DNA of 64,000 bases from Acidobacteriota bacterium. Its GTDB lineage: Bacteria > Acidobacteriota > Terriglobia > Bryobacterales > Bryobacteraceae. The DNA lies in NCBI GenBank assembly GCA_016213775.1, contig JACQZR010000155.1, forward strand, positions 81,146 through 145,145. The letters run 5' to 3'. The notes below the pieces were generated by a model, which was not told the origin of the DNA, ran no database searches, and worked only from the letters and a program-made list of their open reading frames with translations. The translations under genes and the position numbers were made by a program. Positions 1-9,123 of this stretch are shown piece after piece (positions within the stretch are counted from its first letter, which is position 1; every line of letters begins with the position of its first letter).

Positions 1-2
1 AC

Positions 3-1568
3 CGCTACAACGGAAAGCAGGAACATATCCTCGAACGGTACTCGGAAAGCATTCACGGAAGGGGCCTGATCCAGGCCGGACTCACCGTCACCGCCGATTG
101 CGCCGACTGCCACACGCCACACCACGAACTGCCGAGCAAAGACCCACGCTCTACGGTGAATAAGGCAAACGTTGCCAAAACGTGTGCGCAATGCCATCGC
201 GGTATCTACGAGACATTCACCAGCAGCGTGCACTCGAGCAACGTGACCAGGACCGGCAAAGAGCTGCCATCCTGTAGCGACTGCCACTCGGCCCACGGCA
301 TCCAGCGTACCGATGAATCCAACTTCCGCCTGCACATCATGGATCAATGCGGACGCTGCCACAAGGACATCACCGAAACGTATTTCGAAACCTTCCATGG
401 CAAAGGATCGACGCTGGGCGACCTGAAGACGGCGAAGTGCTACGATTGCCACGGCGCCCACGACATCCTGCCGGTGACGAACGACAAGTCAAGGTTGAGC
501 CGCAACAATATCGTCGGCACCTGCGGCAAGTGCCATCCCGGGTCGCACCGCCAGTTCGCAGGCTACCTGACGCACGCTACTCATCACGATCCGAAACGTT
601 ATCCGTTCCTCTTTTACACCTTTTGGGGAATGACGACCCTGCTCGTGGGGACGTTGGTGGTGTCAGGCGCCCATACGGCGTTGTGGTTGCCACGGTCGCT
701 CGAATACCGCAGGCAGCTTCGCGCTCGCGCCGCCGGCGATCCGGAAAAATACGTCAGGCGCTTCCGGCCGCTGCACCGCAATCTGCACCTGATGGTGATT
801 ACGAGTTTCCTCGGCCTTGCGGTGACGGGCATGATCCTGAAGTTCTCCTACGCGCCATGGGCGGTGGTGATCGCCAAACTGGTGGGCGGATTTGAGGCGG
901 CGGGCTTTATCCATCGGGTCTGCGCCGTGCTGACGTTCACCTACTTCGGCCTCCATTTGTGGGACGTGCGGAAGCACAAGACCAACTCCGGCAAGGGCTG
1001 GCTGCGAATGATCTTTGACCGTGAAGGTATGATGTTCAACCGCCGCGACTGGAAGGAGTTCATCGGATCGTTGAAATGGTTTGTCAATCGCGGCCCACGC
1101 CCCGAATATGGCCGCTGGACCTATTGGGAAAAGTTCGATTATTTCGCGGTATTCTGGGGCGTGGCCGTCATCGGCACGACGGGCCTCATCCTCTGGTTCC
1201 CGCAGTTTTTCACGTGGGTGATCCCCGGCTGGATGGTCAACGTCGCCACCACCATCCATAGCGATGAAGCGCTGCTCGCCGTTTGCTTCATCTTCGTGGT
1301 GCACTTTTTCAACACGCACTTCCGGCCGGAGAGGTTCCCCATCGACACGGTAATCTTCACTACCGGGATGCCGCTGGAAGAGTTCAAGCACGACCGTCCG
1401 CGCGAGTATCAGCAGCTTGTGGAATCCGGGAAACTGGAAGAGTACCTGATGGACGCGCCGCAGCAGCGCACCGTCACCATCTGGCGCAGAATCGGATTCA
1501 CGGCGCTTGGCATCGGAATGCTCGTGATTGTCTTCATCATCTACGCGGTGATTTTCTCTTACCGCTAG
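3..1568 (+). CDS. Multiheme cytochrome c fused to membrane cytochrome b domain (5' end outside window)
   Basis: The reading frame is open from the first bases, so the gene starts upstream of the window; 521 codons are visible. Six CXXCH heme-c motifs (CADCH, CAQCH, CSDCH, CGRCH, CYDCH, CGKCH) fill roughly the first 180 visible residues, in the paired arrangement seen in NrfH/doubled-CXXCH cytochromes. After this come several hydrophobic segments with histidines (for example around HRNLHLMV, IHRVCAVLTF and VNVATTIHSDEALLAV), as in di-heme b-type cytochromes of formate dehydrogenase gamma or hydrogenase b subunits. The inferred role is electron transfer between the quinone pool and periplasmic partners. 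The physiological donor and acceptor cannot be told because upstream partners lie outside the window. A GTG at 156 is an internal codon, not the start. Confidence 0.85.
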   Translation, partial: RYNGKQEHILERYSESIHGRGLIQAGLTVTADCADCHTPHHELPSKDPRSTVNKANVAKTCAQCHRGIYETFTSSVHSSNVTRTGKELPSCSDCHSAHGIQRTDESNFRLHIMDQCGRCHKDITETYFETFHGKGSTLGDLKTAKCYDCHGAHDILPVTNDKSRLSRNNIVGTCGKCHPGSHRQFAGYLTHATHHDPKRYPFLFYTFWGMTTLLVGTLVVSGAHTALWLPRSLEYRRQLRARAAGDPEKYVRRFRPLHRNLHLMVITSFLGLAVTGMILKFSYAPWAVVIAKLVGGFEAAGFIHRVCAVLTFTYFGLHLWDVRKHKTNSGKGWLRMIFDREGMMFNRRDWKEFIGSLKWFVNRGPRPEYGRWTYWEKFDYFAVFWGVAVIGTTGLILWFPQFFTWVIPGWMVNVATTIHSDEALLAVCFIFVVHFFNTHFRPERFPIDTVIFTTGMPLEEFKHDRPREYQQLVESGKLEEYLMDAPQQRTVTIWRRIGFTALGIGMLVIVFIIYAVIFSYR

Positions 1569-1589
1569 ATTCCCGTCTGCGACCTCCTC

Positions 1590-2250
1590 ACAATCGAATC
1601 CCTGAGCGCCCAGCCCAACCGCTTCGGACTCCCCGCCTGCGACGCTCCCGATCAGCAACTCGCCACTCGCATCGCGTTCACCACCTGCCATAGCAACACG
1701 CACAGGGTCCCCCTCTGGGCCGCTCACCAGCTCACCCCTGAAATGCTCACCACGGCCGCTCCACGTCGCCACTTCCGCCGAGATCCCGAACTCCCCCGAC
1801 TCCCTGCGCGAATCCTACTTCCTCTCCAACGCCGTCCCTCAACTCCCCGAGTTGAATCTGTCCGTCTGGCGCAGAATCGAGAATGACATCCGCAAACTCG
1901 CCGCCCAAAGCGATGCTCTCTACATTCTCACCGGCGCCCTCTTCGATTGCGGCAACATCCAGCACATCGGCCGCAACCAAATCGCCGTCCCCTGCGCAAC
2001 TTATAAAGTGATCCTTTCCACAAAGGGGGACACCAAATCCGCCTACGCCGTAATCCTCCCCAACCAGCCCGGCGCAACCGGACAAACCGTCTCCATCCGG
2101 GAGGTAGAAGCCCGCACCAGCCTCGACTTCCTTTCCGCCATCCCCAGCGCCCGAACAGAACCTACTCGAATCAACCACCACAGCCCTCCGCTAAGCCGAA
2201 AGTGCCCTTCCCATCTGGGTTCATCCGAGTTTATCGGAGTTCATCCGTGA
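1590..2250 (+). pseudogene. Degenerate DNA/RNA non-specific endonuclease (copy 1)
   Basis: From about 1608 the frame reads AQPNRFGLPACDAP and runs on to HFRRDPELP, closely matching the gene at 63276. It then shifts frame, reads out of frame to a stop near 1887, and resumes in another frame from about 1805 as SPDSLRESYFLSN through NDIRKLAAQS and DCGNIQHIG to about 2150. Against copy 2 the segment that should carry the catalytic histidine (SGFHRSHLVPARD in copy 2) is deleted. No convincing start codon or signal peptide remains. The family assignment (NUC1-type endonuclease, secreted) rests on the overall pattern and the SGFHRSHLVP-like motif of the sister copy. The gene cannot encode an active enzyme as it stands. 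Confidence 0.7.
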
Positions 2251-2326
2251 CCCCCAACCGCTACCCTCGAACACGCCCCTCGCCGACCTACGACACGCCA
2301 CCACGATTCTTTTCCAGGTCGAGGAT

Positions 2327-3094
2327 CTACTCCCAGCGGCGGATCCGCATCTTGCGGAACGAGACCACGGTCTGGTGATATTGCAGCGCAACTGGACCAC
2401 GGCGTTTCGCGATCTTGTAGCTGCTTTTCTCCTTCAATTGCAGGTCCAGTGCGTCCGGAGTGGTGTCCACTACGCGTACACCGTTCAGCCAGTGCTCCAC
2501 CCTTCCGGCCTTGACAAGAATGCGGCTCTGGTTCCATTCGCCATGCCTGCGGACCGCCTCCGGATCGGGCGGAAACGCGCCATAAATCCCGCCGGCTCGC
2601 GAATCGCGGCGAACCAGCGAAGTGGGTTCGAATTCATCATCAGCCATCTGATACTCAACGCCAATGGAATATTCGAGCGTGGGCTCATCTCGGGCAGCGG
2701 CATCCGGTCCAGGCACTGACCGCCACTTCTCGTTCTCCTTCACGATGACCAGCGTGGGCGCCGATTGCACCCAGTACTTGATGCCGCTGTTCGCCCCCTT
2801 CTCCGCCTTCCATTCCCATTCCAATTCGAACTCGCCGAACTCTTCCTCAGTCCAAAGGTCGGTGCGCCGGTGCACGTAGGGCCGCACGCTGAGAATGCCG
2901 TCGCGGACGATCCAGGCCCCGCCCAGCGGCGTCTTGCCGGACGGACTGCGCCACCCGTCGAAGGTCCCGTTCTGGATAAGTTCGCGCCAGAGCCCTGGCT
3001 GCTGTTGTGCGCTCGCCGTCGCCGCGAACATGCCGGCAAACCAGGCGCGGCGAGTCGTTTCGAACGGCGCGCGGCTAGACGGAGTTGAAACCAT
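2327..3094 (-). CDS. Secreted DUF1080 (3-keto-disaccharide hydrolase-like) protein
   Basis: A 255-residue protein with an N-terminal export signal containing a twin-arginine-like TTRRAWFAG followed by a hydrophobic run ending ATASA. The mature part has the DUF1080 pattern: LFNGTFDGW-like opening (LIQNGTFDGWRSP), WIVRDGILSV, a DFELEWEW-like strand, NSGIKYWVQ, and a late LNGVRVVDTTP plus GPVALQYH. The family has a concanavalin-like fold, and some members act on oxidised disaccharides; the substrate here is unknown. ATG at 3094 is preferred to an in-frame TTG at 3109 because it puts the signal at the very N-terminus. It stands alone, divergent from the small genes starting at 3166. Confidence 0.8.
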   Translation of the reverse strand: MVSTPSSRAPFETTRRAWFAGMFAATASAQQQPGLWRELIQNGTFDGWRSPSGKTPLGGAWIVRDGILSVRPYVHRRTDLWTEEEFGEFELEWEWKAEKGANSGIKYWVQSAPTLVIVKENEKWRSVPGPDAAARDEPTLEYSIGVEYQMADDEFEPTSLVRRDSRAGGIYGAFPPDPEAVRRHGEWNQSRILVKAGRVEHWLNGVRVVDTTPDALDLQLKEKSSYKIAKRRGPVALQYHQTVVSFRKMRIRRWE

Positions 3095-3165
3095 GGAAGG
3101 GTAAGCCAATTATGCCAGCTAGGGTTACAATGTGCATGTGACGCAGCAGTTCGAGGCGGTGTACG

Positions 3166-3393
3166 TTGCCTGCAACCGCGGAACCCTTCAACCACCGGAA
3201 TAGAGAATTAGAGTGGATAGCGCCTCACGCGGCTCAATACCGGGGCCAGTGGCTCGCCCTTGAGGTGGACACCCTCATCAGCCACGGGCTCGACGCCAGG
3301 ACTGTCCTCCAGGAAGCAAGAAGCAAGGGTGTTCACCAGCCACTTCTCTATCAAATGCCCGAAGTTGATCTGCCCTCGGCTGGATGGCTCTAG
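3166..3393 (+). CDS. Small DUF5678-like protein
   Basis: A 75-residue protein with the short pattern of DUF5678: an HAAQYRGQWLALEVDTLISHG core followed by ARTVLQEARSKGV and a QPLLYQMPEVD ending. TTG at 3166 is the first start-type codon after an upstream in-frame stop. In many bacteria such small proteins are encoded just before a retropepsin-like aspartyl protease gene, and the same arrangement is seen here: its TAG stop overlaps the ATG at 3384 of the next reading frame. No biochemical role is established for the family. Confidence 0.6.
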   Translation: MPATAEPFNHRNRELEWIAPHAAQYRGQWLALEVDTLISHGLDARTVLQEARSKGVHQPLLYQMPEVDLPSAGWL

Positions 3394-3797
3394 TGCCCCG
3401 ACTCGATTTCGCCTGAACTCATCACTACGCGCATGTCGAGGAAGGCATACCGGTTCCGTTGGTATTAGGGTATGGGTTGGAGTCTGTAGAACTTGTCGCT
3501 TTTCTGGATTCTGGGGCCAGCGACTGCCTGTTCGACCGAGTCCACGGCGAGCTACTCGGAATCAATGTCGAGTCGGGCGAGCCAAGACGGTTCCGCACTG
3601 CCACGGGCACCATCGAAGCGTTCGGGCACGTTGTTATCTTGAACGTCCTCGGACTCGCTTTTCAGTCGATGGTCTTCTTTTTCGCAGACGAGCGGCTGAA
3701 GAAGAACCTTCTGGGGCGGCGCGGGTGGTTGGACCGGATTCAGTTGGGAATTATCGACTACGACCAGATTCTGTTCCTGTCCCACTATGATTCCTAG
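3384..3797 (+). pseudogene. Retropepsin-like aspartyl protease, in-frame stop near the start
   Basis: Downstream of the DUF5678-like gene the frame encodes a compact retropepsin-type protein: EEGIPVPLVLGYG, then the catalytic-type LDSGAS motif, a VVILNVLGLAFQSMVFF strand region and a LLGRRGWLDRI segment matching the second psi loop of the family. The expected start is the ATG at 3384, which overlaps the previous stop codon, but codon 11 (3414-3416) is TGA, splitting the N-terminus from the rest. A TTG at 3459 could still start a shortened 112-residue protein that keeps the DSGAS motif. Whether it is a broken gene, a rare start or a sequence error cannot be decided here. Confidence 0.6.
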
Positions 3798-3883
3798 GTG
3801 CGCTGCAACCGCCCACCGTTCAGCGTTCCTCCGCGCAAGTTGCTAGGCTGAAGTTTGGCACTGAAGCAAGTGCGCCGGTTCCT

Positions 3884-4339
3884 ATGATTGCCCGTGATGG
3901 TGGAGTCGACCGCCGGCAGTTCCTTGAAGATTCGCTGCTGGCCGCGGGGGTTGTGCCACAGTGTTGTTCCACACCTCCTGCTCCGATGGAAAGCATTCGT
4001 TTCGAAGGGTCCAGACTCATACTGGATCTGCGAAGAATCCCTACTCTGCGATCAAATGGTTCAGCCTGCGCTGTGTGGGATGAGACGCGGAAATTGAACC
4101 TCATCGTGGCGCGAACAGAGGCGAAGCACTTTGTTGCATTGAATCGTGCCTGCACCCACGGCGGTGCGAGTTGCACGTACATGCACAAGAGCCGCACGCT
4201 CCGTTGTACCAGCCTGAACCACGCCGAATACACCCTCGACGGCACGCTGCTGCACGGCCGTACGCACGGCAACTTGAGGGCATACCACCTGCGTCTGAAC
4301 GGCCCCTACATCGAGATCGACCTGGAGAAGGCGTCGTGA
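3884..4339 (+). CDS. Rieske-type [2Fe-2S] protein with export signal
   Basis: A 151-residue protein. The first 30 residues ([15 protein letters not shown]) look like a Tat-type signal. Cluster ligands are probably C90 and H92 in ACTHGG, then C108 and H113 in CTSLNHAEY. The second pair has four residues between Cys and His instead of the usual two, although the sequence after the His ([13 protein letters not shown]) matches the ordinary Rieske pattern. The inferred role is periplasmic electron transfer. Its TGA overlaps the GTG start of the next gene, so the two are translationally coupled. The group continues with a cytochrome c protein and a DUF1501 protein on the same strand. Confidence 0.75.
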   Translation: MIARDGGVDRRQFLEDSLLAAGVVPQCCSTPPAPMESIRFEGSRLILDLRRIPTLRSNGSACAVWDETRKLNLIVARTEAKHFVALNRACTHGGASCTYMHKSRTLRCTSLNHAEYTLDGTLLHGRTHGNLRAYHLRLNGPYIEIDLEKAS

Positions 4340-5007
4340 TACGCGCGGTGACGGCAGGGATCGTGCTCTGCACTCTTGCCCTGGCGGAGAGCCCGGATTT
4401 CGTGCGCATTCCCTCGGGAGATCTCTGGATGGGGAAGACCGAAGTTACGGTCAACCAGTTTCGCGCCTTTGTCCAGGCCACGGGTCATCGAACGTCCGCG
4501 GAGAAGCAGTCAAGCCAGCGCACCTGGCGCTCACCGGGCTTTAAGGCATCGGGTCAGTCGCCCGTCGTTTACGTCAGCGTCCAGGACGCAACCGCCTACT
4601 GCGAGTGGATTGGCGCGCGACTGCCCACCGACCAGGAATGGGAGCATGCAGCCAGCGCCGGCGCAGCCACCCGCCACTACTGGGGCGAATCCATCGACGG
4701 TCGTTATCTCTGGTACCGGACGAACTCGGATGGCAGACCGCGCCCGGTAGGGCGGAAACTTCCCAATCGGTGGGGACTGTACGACGTCGAGGGCAACGTT
4801 TGGGAATGGACGATCGTGGAGCCACAAGAAGCAGAGCCCTTGGCTAACCGTCGCGGCGGATCCTGGATTGATTGCGAGAACATTGAAGGCGCGCCTGGAA
4901 CGGGGTTCTCTCCATTGATCGGACTCAAGAAGTACTACAAAATCCCGATCAAGCTCGAACATCGGTATGACGATATCGGCTTCCGTTGCGCGCGGACGCG
5001 GCCATAG
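4336..5007 (+). CDS. Formylglycine-generating-enzyme-like (SUMF1/FGE-sulfatase domain) secreted protein
   Basis: GTG at 4336 overlaps the previous stop (GTGA), giving 223 residues with a short hydrophobic signal ([15 protein letters not shown]). The SUMF1/FGE fold is clear: [71 protein letters not shown] and a C-terminal [10 protein letters not shown]. True FGE uses active-site cysteines to oxidise a sulfatase cysteine; most secreted bacterial members of this family are structural or ligand-binding instead. No sulfatase is encoded nearby, so the catalytic role is uncertain. Confidence 0.8.
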   Translation: MIRAVTAGIVLCTLALAESPDFVRIPSGDLWMGKTEVTVNQFRAFVQATGHRTSAEKQSSQRTWRSPGFKASGQSPVVYVSVQDATAYCEWIGARLPTDQEWEHAASAGAATRHYWGESIDGRYLWYRTNSDGRPRPVGRKLPNRWGLYDVEGNVWEWTIVEPQEAEPLANRRGGSWIDCENIEGAPGTGFSPLIGLKKYYKIPIKLEHRYDDIGFRCARTRP

Positions 5008-5057
5008 CGGAAAGAGCAAGCGTTGCAATCCGCCCGCCGACTTCGTCTAATAGACCT

Positions 5058-7730
5058 ATGCGGCCCGCCTTTCTGGGACTCCTGCTCGCCGTCGTTGTTG
5101 GTGCTGCTCCGCCTGATGTCGCGCAGCGCCTGTTGCTCGACAAGTGCGCCAAGTGTCACGGCGGGGGCGCGAAACTCAGCGATCTCGATGCCACCTCGCG
5201 TGAGGGGCTGCTCAAAGGCGGCAAACAGGGCGCGGCTCTCAAGCCGGGTGACGCGGCAGGCAGCAGACTCTATCAACGGATCTCCGAAGGGAAGATGCCG
5301 CCGGGCGAGCCGCTCGACGCGGCAACCGTGGCTGCCGTGCGCGATTGGATCAACGCCGGCGCACTGTGGACGGCCGGCAGCAGCAAGCCATCGAAGCAGT
5401 ATTGGGCATTTGCGCCACCCGTCAAGCGCACGCCGCCACTCGCGGCCACCAATGCCATCGACGCGTTTCTGCAATCCAAACTACGAGAGCAACAACTCGA
5501 CTTCAACCCCAAGGCCGGCCACCGCACGCTCATCCGCCGGCTTTACTTCGACCTTACGGGCCTGCCGCCAGGCCCTGACGATTACGGACAGACCTACGAG
5601 CAAGCCGTGGAGAAACTGCTCGCTTCACGCCACTATGGCGAGCGCTGGGGACGCCACTGGCTGGACGTTGTCCGCTTTGGCGAAACCGACGGCGGCGAGC
5701 ACAACTACGAGCGCATGAACGCCTGGCCGTATCGCGATTGGGTGATTCAATCTCTGAATCAAGACAAGCCCTACCACCAGTTTATTCGCGAACAAAGTGC
5801 CGGCGACGTGATCGCTCCCAATGACCCGAGGATGGTGGCGGCGACAGGATTCCTGGTGGCAGGGCCGTGGGACTCCGTCAGCGCCGTGCTGAATAAGGAC
5901 GAAACGCTGCGCGAGCAGGCGCGCATGGATGAGCTCGACGACATGGTCACCACGACAGCGCATAGCTTCCTCGCCCTCACGGTGAATTGCGCGCGCTGCC
6001 ACGACCACAAGTTCGACCCCATCCCCACGCGCGACTATTACCGCATGACCGCCTTCTTCCGAGGCGTCGGTTTTGGCGAACGCGAGGTGGGCAGCGAACA
6101 GGCGCGCCGCAAGCGCGATGAATACGTCAAGCCGCTCAACCGTGCCGTGAGCGACTTGCGCAAGAAGATCGCCGAAATCGAAGATGCGCCCCGGACGCGT
6201 CTGTTGATCGAGAAACTGCAGGCGCTCGACCGCGATCGCGCGGGCGAGCCGCGCCGTCTTCCACTCAACCCCGTGTGGAATCGCAACGTCTTCGCCGAAG
6301 CAAAGTCGGACAAATTCCGTTTCGTCATCGGAGGTGGCCGCAAGAGCAAGCTTCCCGTGGTGGAGTATCTCGAACTGCTTCCCGCGGGGCACAGGGTGAC
6401 CAATTGGACAGTACCGAAAGACGCCAACCCCGATGCCGACGTGCCAATGGAAATCATGCTGAGCGGCCCGCAAAGCGTCTCCGAGATCCGCTTCGCCAGC
6501 GATTCCAAACGCGGTTCCAAGGACGGGCTCATTTCCGTCTACCGCTTGGACGCGTGGGTCAATGACGCGTGGCGGGAAGTTTGCTCTTCGCTCGATCACG
6601 TCGGCGCAGTGGAGATGGACATGCCCGAAGTGACGGCGGCTGAGTTGACGCCGCTGCTAACGCCAGAGCAGAGACAGCAGCGGACGGAACTGCAACGCGG
6701 TTTGGCGGATCTGCAACGCCAGATCAACGGCGGGCCCAAGGTGGACAAGCTCTACGCCGCGGCACCAAAGGATCTGGAGAAAGCGTGGCTGCTGGAACGC
6801 GGCAACGTGAAGCGTCGCGTCGAAGAATTGACCCCCGGGGTGTTGAGCGTTGTAGGTGGCGAAGTGGACACCGGCGCTCTCAACAACGGCGGCACGCGCA
6901 GGCTTGCCCTCGCCAACTGGATTGCCAGCGAGAAGAACCCGCTCACCGCTCGCGTCATCGTCAATCGTGTCTGGTTCCTCCACTTCGGCAACGGCATCGT
7001 CAACACGCCGTCCGATTTCGGCGTGAATGGCGACCGTCCCTCGCATCCCGAACTACTCGACTGGCTCGCCGTTTCGTTCATGGAGAACGGATGGAGCCTC
7101 AAGTGGCTTCACCGGCAGATCGTTTCCACACGCGCCTATCAGCAATCCTCCGCGTTGAACCAAAAAGCATTCGCCCTGGACGCGGGCAATCGGCTCCTTT
7201 GGCGCATGCCGCTGAAACGCATGGACGCCGAAACCCTCCGCGATTCCGTGCTCGCGACAACCGGCAATCTGAACCTCGCCGCCGGTGGCCCCAGCTTCCT
7301 GCTGCAAAAGAACGCCGCCCGCGGAAGCTACATCTACAAGGCTCTCCACAACGACGGCCCCGAAGTGTGGAAGCGCGCCGTATACCGTTTTGTGGTGCGC
7401 GGAGGTGAGCGCATCATGATGGACAGTTTTGATTGCCCCGACCCTTCGGTGGCCACGCCACAGCGCGCCATCTCGAATACGCCCGTGCAGGCGCTCACGC
7501 TGCTCAACAACAGCTTCGTCCTCCGCCAGGCGGGTCTGCTCGCCGCGCGGCTCGACAAGGAGGCGCCCACCTCCTCGCAGGATCGCATTCGTCGCGCGTA
7601 CCATCTGATGTATGGCCGCGCGCCATCGGATACCGAACTCGCCCGCGACGTTAAGTTCGTCGCCCAACAATCTCTGACCGCATGGTGCCGGGTAATGCTC
7701 AATTCGAATGAGTTTGTCTATGTTCCTTAA
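5058..7730 (+). CDS. PSD1 / DUF1549-DUF1553 cytochrome c domain protein
   Basis: An 890-residue exported protein of the type common in Planctomycetota, Verrucomicrobiota and Acidobacteriota. ATG 5058 starts a signal peptide (MRPAFLGLLLAVVVGA); a planctomycete-type heme c motif CAKCH lies at residues 30-34. DUF1549 follows (roughly 130-340: LRRLYFDLTGLPP-like LIRRLYFDLTGLPPG, HYGERWGRHWLD, NCARCHDHKFDPI with a second CXXCH). DUF1553 is the last third (TARVIVNRVWFLHFG, NTPSDFGVNGDRPSHPELLDWLA, NTPVQALTLLNN). The 3' end overlaps the DUF1501 gene, the usual partner. The pair is suspected to act in polymer or carbohydrate degradation, but the reaction is unknown. Confidence 0.9.
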   Translation: MRPAFLGLLLAVVVGAAPPDVAQRLLLDKCAKCHGGGAKLSDLDATSREGLLKGGKQGAALKPGDAAGSRLYQRISEGKMPPGEPLDAATVAAVRDWINAGALWTAGSSKPSKQYWAFAPPVKRTPPLAATNAIDAFLQSKLREQQLDFNPKAGHRTLIRRLYFDLTGLPPGPDDYGQTYEQAVEKLLASRHYGERWGRHWLDVVRFGETDGGEHNYERMNAWPYRDWVIQSLNQDKPYHQFIREQSAGDVIAPNDPRMVAATGFLVAGPWDSVSAVLNKDETLREQARMDELDDMVTTTAHSFLALTVNCARCHDHKFDPIPTRDYYRMTAFFRGVGFGEREVGSEQARRKRDEYVKPLNRAVSDLRKKIAEIEDAPRTRLLIEKLQALDRDRAGEPRRLPLNPVWNRNVFAEAKSDKFRFVIGGGRKSKLPVVEYLELLPAGHRVTNWTVPKDANPDADVPMEIMLSGPQSVSEIRFASDSKRGSKDGLISVYRLDAWVNDAWREVCSSLDHVGAVEMDMPEVTAAELTPLLTPEQRQQRTELQRGLADLQRQINGGPKVDKLYAAAPKDLEKAWLLERGNVKRRVEELTPGVLSVVGGEVDTGALNNGGTRRLALANWIASEKNPLTARVIVNRVWFLHFGNGIVNTPSDFGVNGDRPSHPELLDWLAVSFMENGWSLKWLHRQIVSTRAYQQSSALNQKAFALDAGNRLLWRMPLKRMDAETLRDSVLATTGNLNLAAGGPSFLLQKNAARGSYIYKALHNDGPEVWKRAVYRFVVRGGERIMMDSFDCPDPSVATPQRAISNTPVQALTLLNNSFVLRQAGLLAARLDKEAPTSSQDRIRRAYHLMYGRAPSDTELARDVKFVAQQSLTAWCRVMLNSNEFVYVP

Positions 7731-9123
7731 CCGCTCTCGCAAACCCACGCGCCGCGAACTCCTGTGGGAAATCGGCGGCGGCCTCGCTGGTCTGGCCCTG
7801 GCGCAACTGGAAGCCCACGCCGCGCCCATCAAGCCCCACTTCGACCCCAAGGCGAAGCGCGTCATCATGATCTCGCTGCCCGGTGGGATCAGCCACGTGG
7901 ACACCTTCGACTACAAGCCCGAACTAACCAAACATCACGGCGAAGCCACCACCGGCGCCAATACCATCACCCCCTTCTTCGGCAAGAAGGGCATGCTCAT
8001 GAGGAGTCCCTTTTCCTTCAAGCAATACGGCCAGACCGGCAAGTGGGCGTCCAGCCTCCTGCCACATCTCAACCAGCGCGTGGACGACATCACCTTCCTC
8101 CACTCGATGGTTTCGCGCAGCAACGCACATGGACCTGCCATCTTCCAGATGTCCACCGGCTTCATCTTCCAGGGGTTCCCATCGGTGGGCTCGTGGATCA
8201 GCTACGGCCTCGGATCGGAAAACGAAAACTTGCCTTCCTTCGTTGTCCTGCCCGATCCCCGCGGACTGCCGCCCTGCGGTGTCGCCAATTGGGGCAACGG
8301 CTTTCTTCCGGCCGCACATCAAGGAGTCATCTTCGGCGGGGAAGAGAACCCCATCGCCGACCTCCGGCCACCCGAGTCCGTGAAAGCGCGCGAGCAAGCC
8401 GCCACCTACGACCTGCTCACGGAAGTCAACCAGGAGCACCTCAAACAGAACCCCGGTGAAGATGCACTAGCCGCGCGCATCAAGGCCTACTCGCTGGCAG
8501 CGCGTATGCAGGTGACCGCACCGGAAGTCACCAGCATCGCCGGCGAATCGGAAGCAACGAAAGAGATGTACGGCCTCAACGATCCGGCCTCGCGCGCCTT
8601 CGGCTACAACTGCCTGCTCTCCCGCCGCCTCATCGAACGCGGTGTGCGCTGCGTGCAGCTTTTCAACGGTGGCCATTTCGGCGCGCCGCGCGTCAATTGG
8701 GACGCGCATGAAGATCTGGTTGCCAACCACACCAAGAACGCACGCACCCTCGACAAACCGCTCGCCGGGCTCATTCAAGACTTGAAACAACGCGGTCTTC
8801 TCGAGGACACGCTAGTCGTGTTCACTACCGAATTCGGGCGCCTTCCGATCAGCGAGGGGCTGGGTGAAGGTGGGCGCGATCACAACCCCGAAGGCTTCAC
8901 GTCGTTCCTGGTGGGCGCCGGCCTCAAGCCCGGCTTCTCCTACGGCTCCACCGATGAACTCGGCTATAAGGCAGCCACGCATCCCACCACCATCTACGAT
9001 TTCCACGCGACTATCCTTCACCTCATGGGCATTGACCACACGCGTCTCACCTACTATCACAACGGGCTGCGCCGCCGGCTCACTGATGTGCATGGCCACG
9101 TGATCCAGGACATTCTGAGCTGA
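7708..9123 (+). CDS. DUF1501 family (alkaline-phosphatase-fold) secreted protein
   Basis: A 471-residue protein partnered with the upstream DUF1549/DUF1553 gene, which it overlaps by 23 bases (ATG 7708) or 11 bases (ATG 7720); either start gives a twin-arginine signal (RKPTRRELLWEIGGGLAGLALA). Family landmarks are VIMISLPGGISHVDTFDYKP, LLPHLNQRVDDITFLHSM, RGVRCVQLFNGGHFG, VVFTTEFGRLPISEG and GRDHNPEGFTSFL, which together form the metal-binding alkaline phosphatase/sulfatase superfamily core. It probably acts in the periplasm with its cytochrome partner. The substrate is not known for any close family member. Confidence 0.9.
   Translation: MSLSMFLNRSRKPTRRELLWEIGGGLAGLALAQLEAHAAPIKPHFDPKAKRVIMISLPGGISHVDTFDYKPELTKHHGEATTGANTITPFFGKKGMLMRSPFSFKQYGQTGKWASSLLPHLNQRVDDITFLHSMVSRSNAHGPAIFQMSTGFIFQGFPSVGSWISYGLGSENENLPSFVVLPDPRGLPPCGVANWGNGFLPAAHQGVIFGGEENPIADLRPPESVKAREQAATYDLLTEVNQEHLKQNPGEDALAARIKAYSLAARMQVTAPEVTSIAGESEATKEMYGLNDPASRAFGYNCLLSRRLIERGVRCVQLFNGGHFGAPRVNWDAHEDLVANHTKNARTLDKPLAGLIQDLKQRGLLEDTLVVFTTEFGRLPISEGLGEGGRDHNPEGFTSFLVGAGLKPGFSYGSTDELGYKAATHPTTIYDFHATILHLMGIDHTRLTYYHNGLRRRLTDVHGHVIQDILS

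Noticed and set aside
2200..2260. Short direct repetition (GTTCATCCG, GTTTATCGG, GTTCATCCG)
   Set aside because: Only three imperfect units and no nearby feature to support a function.
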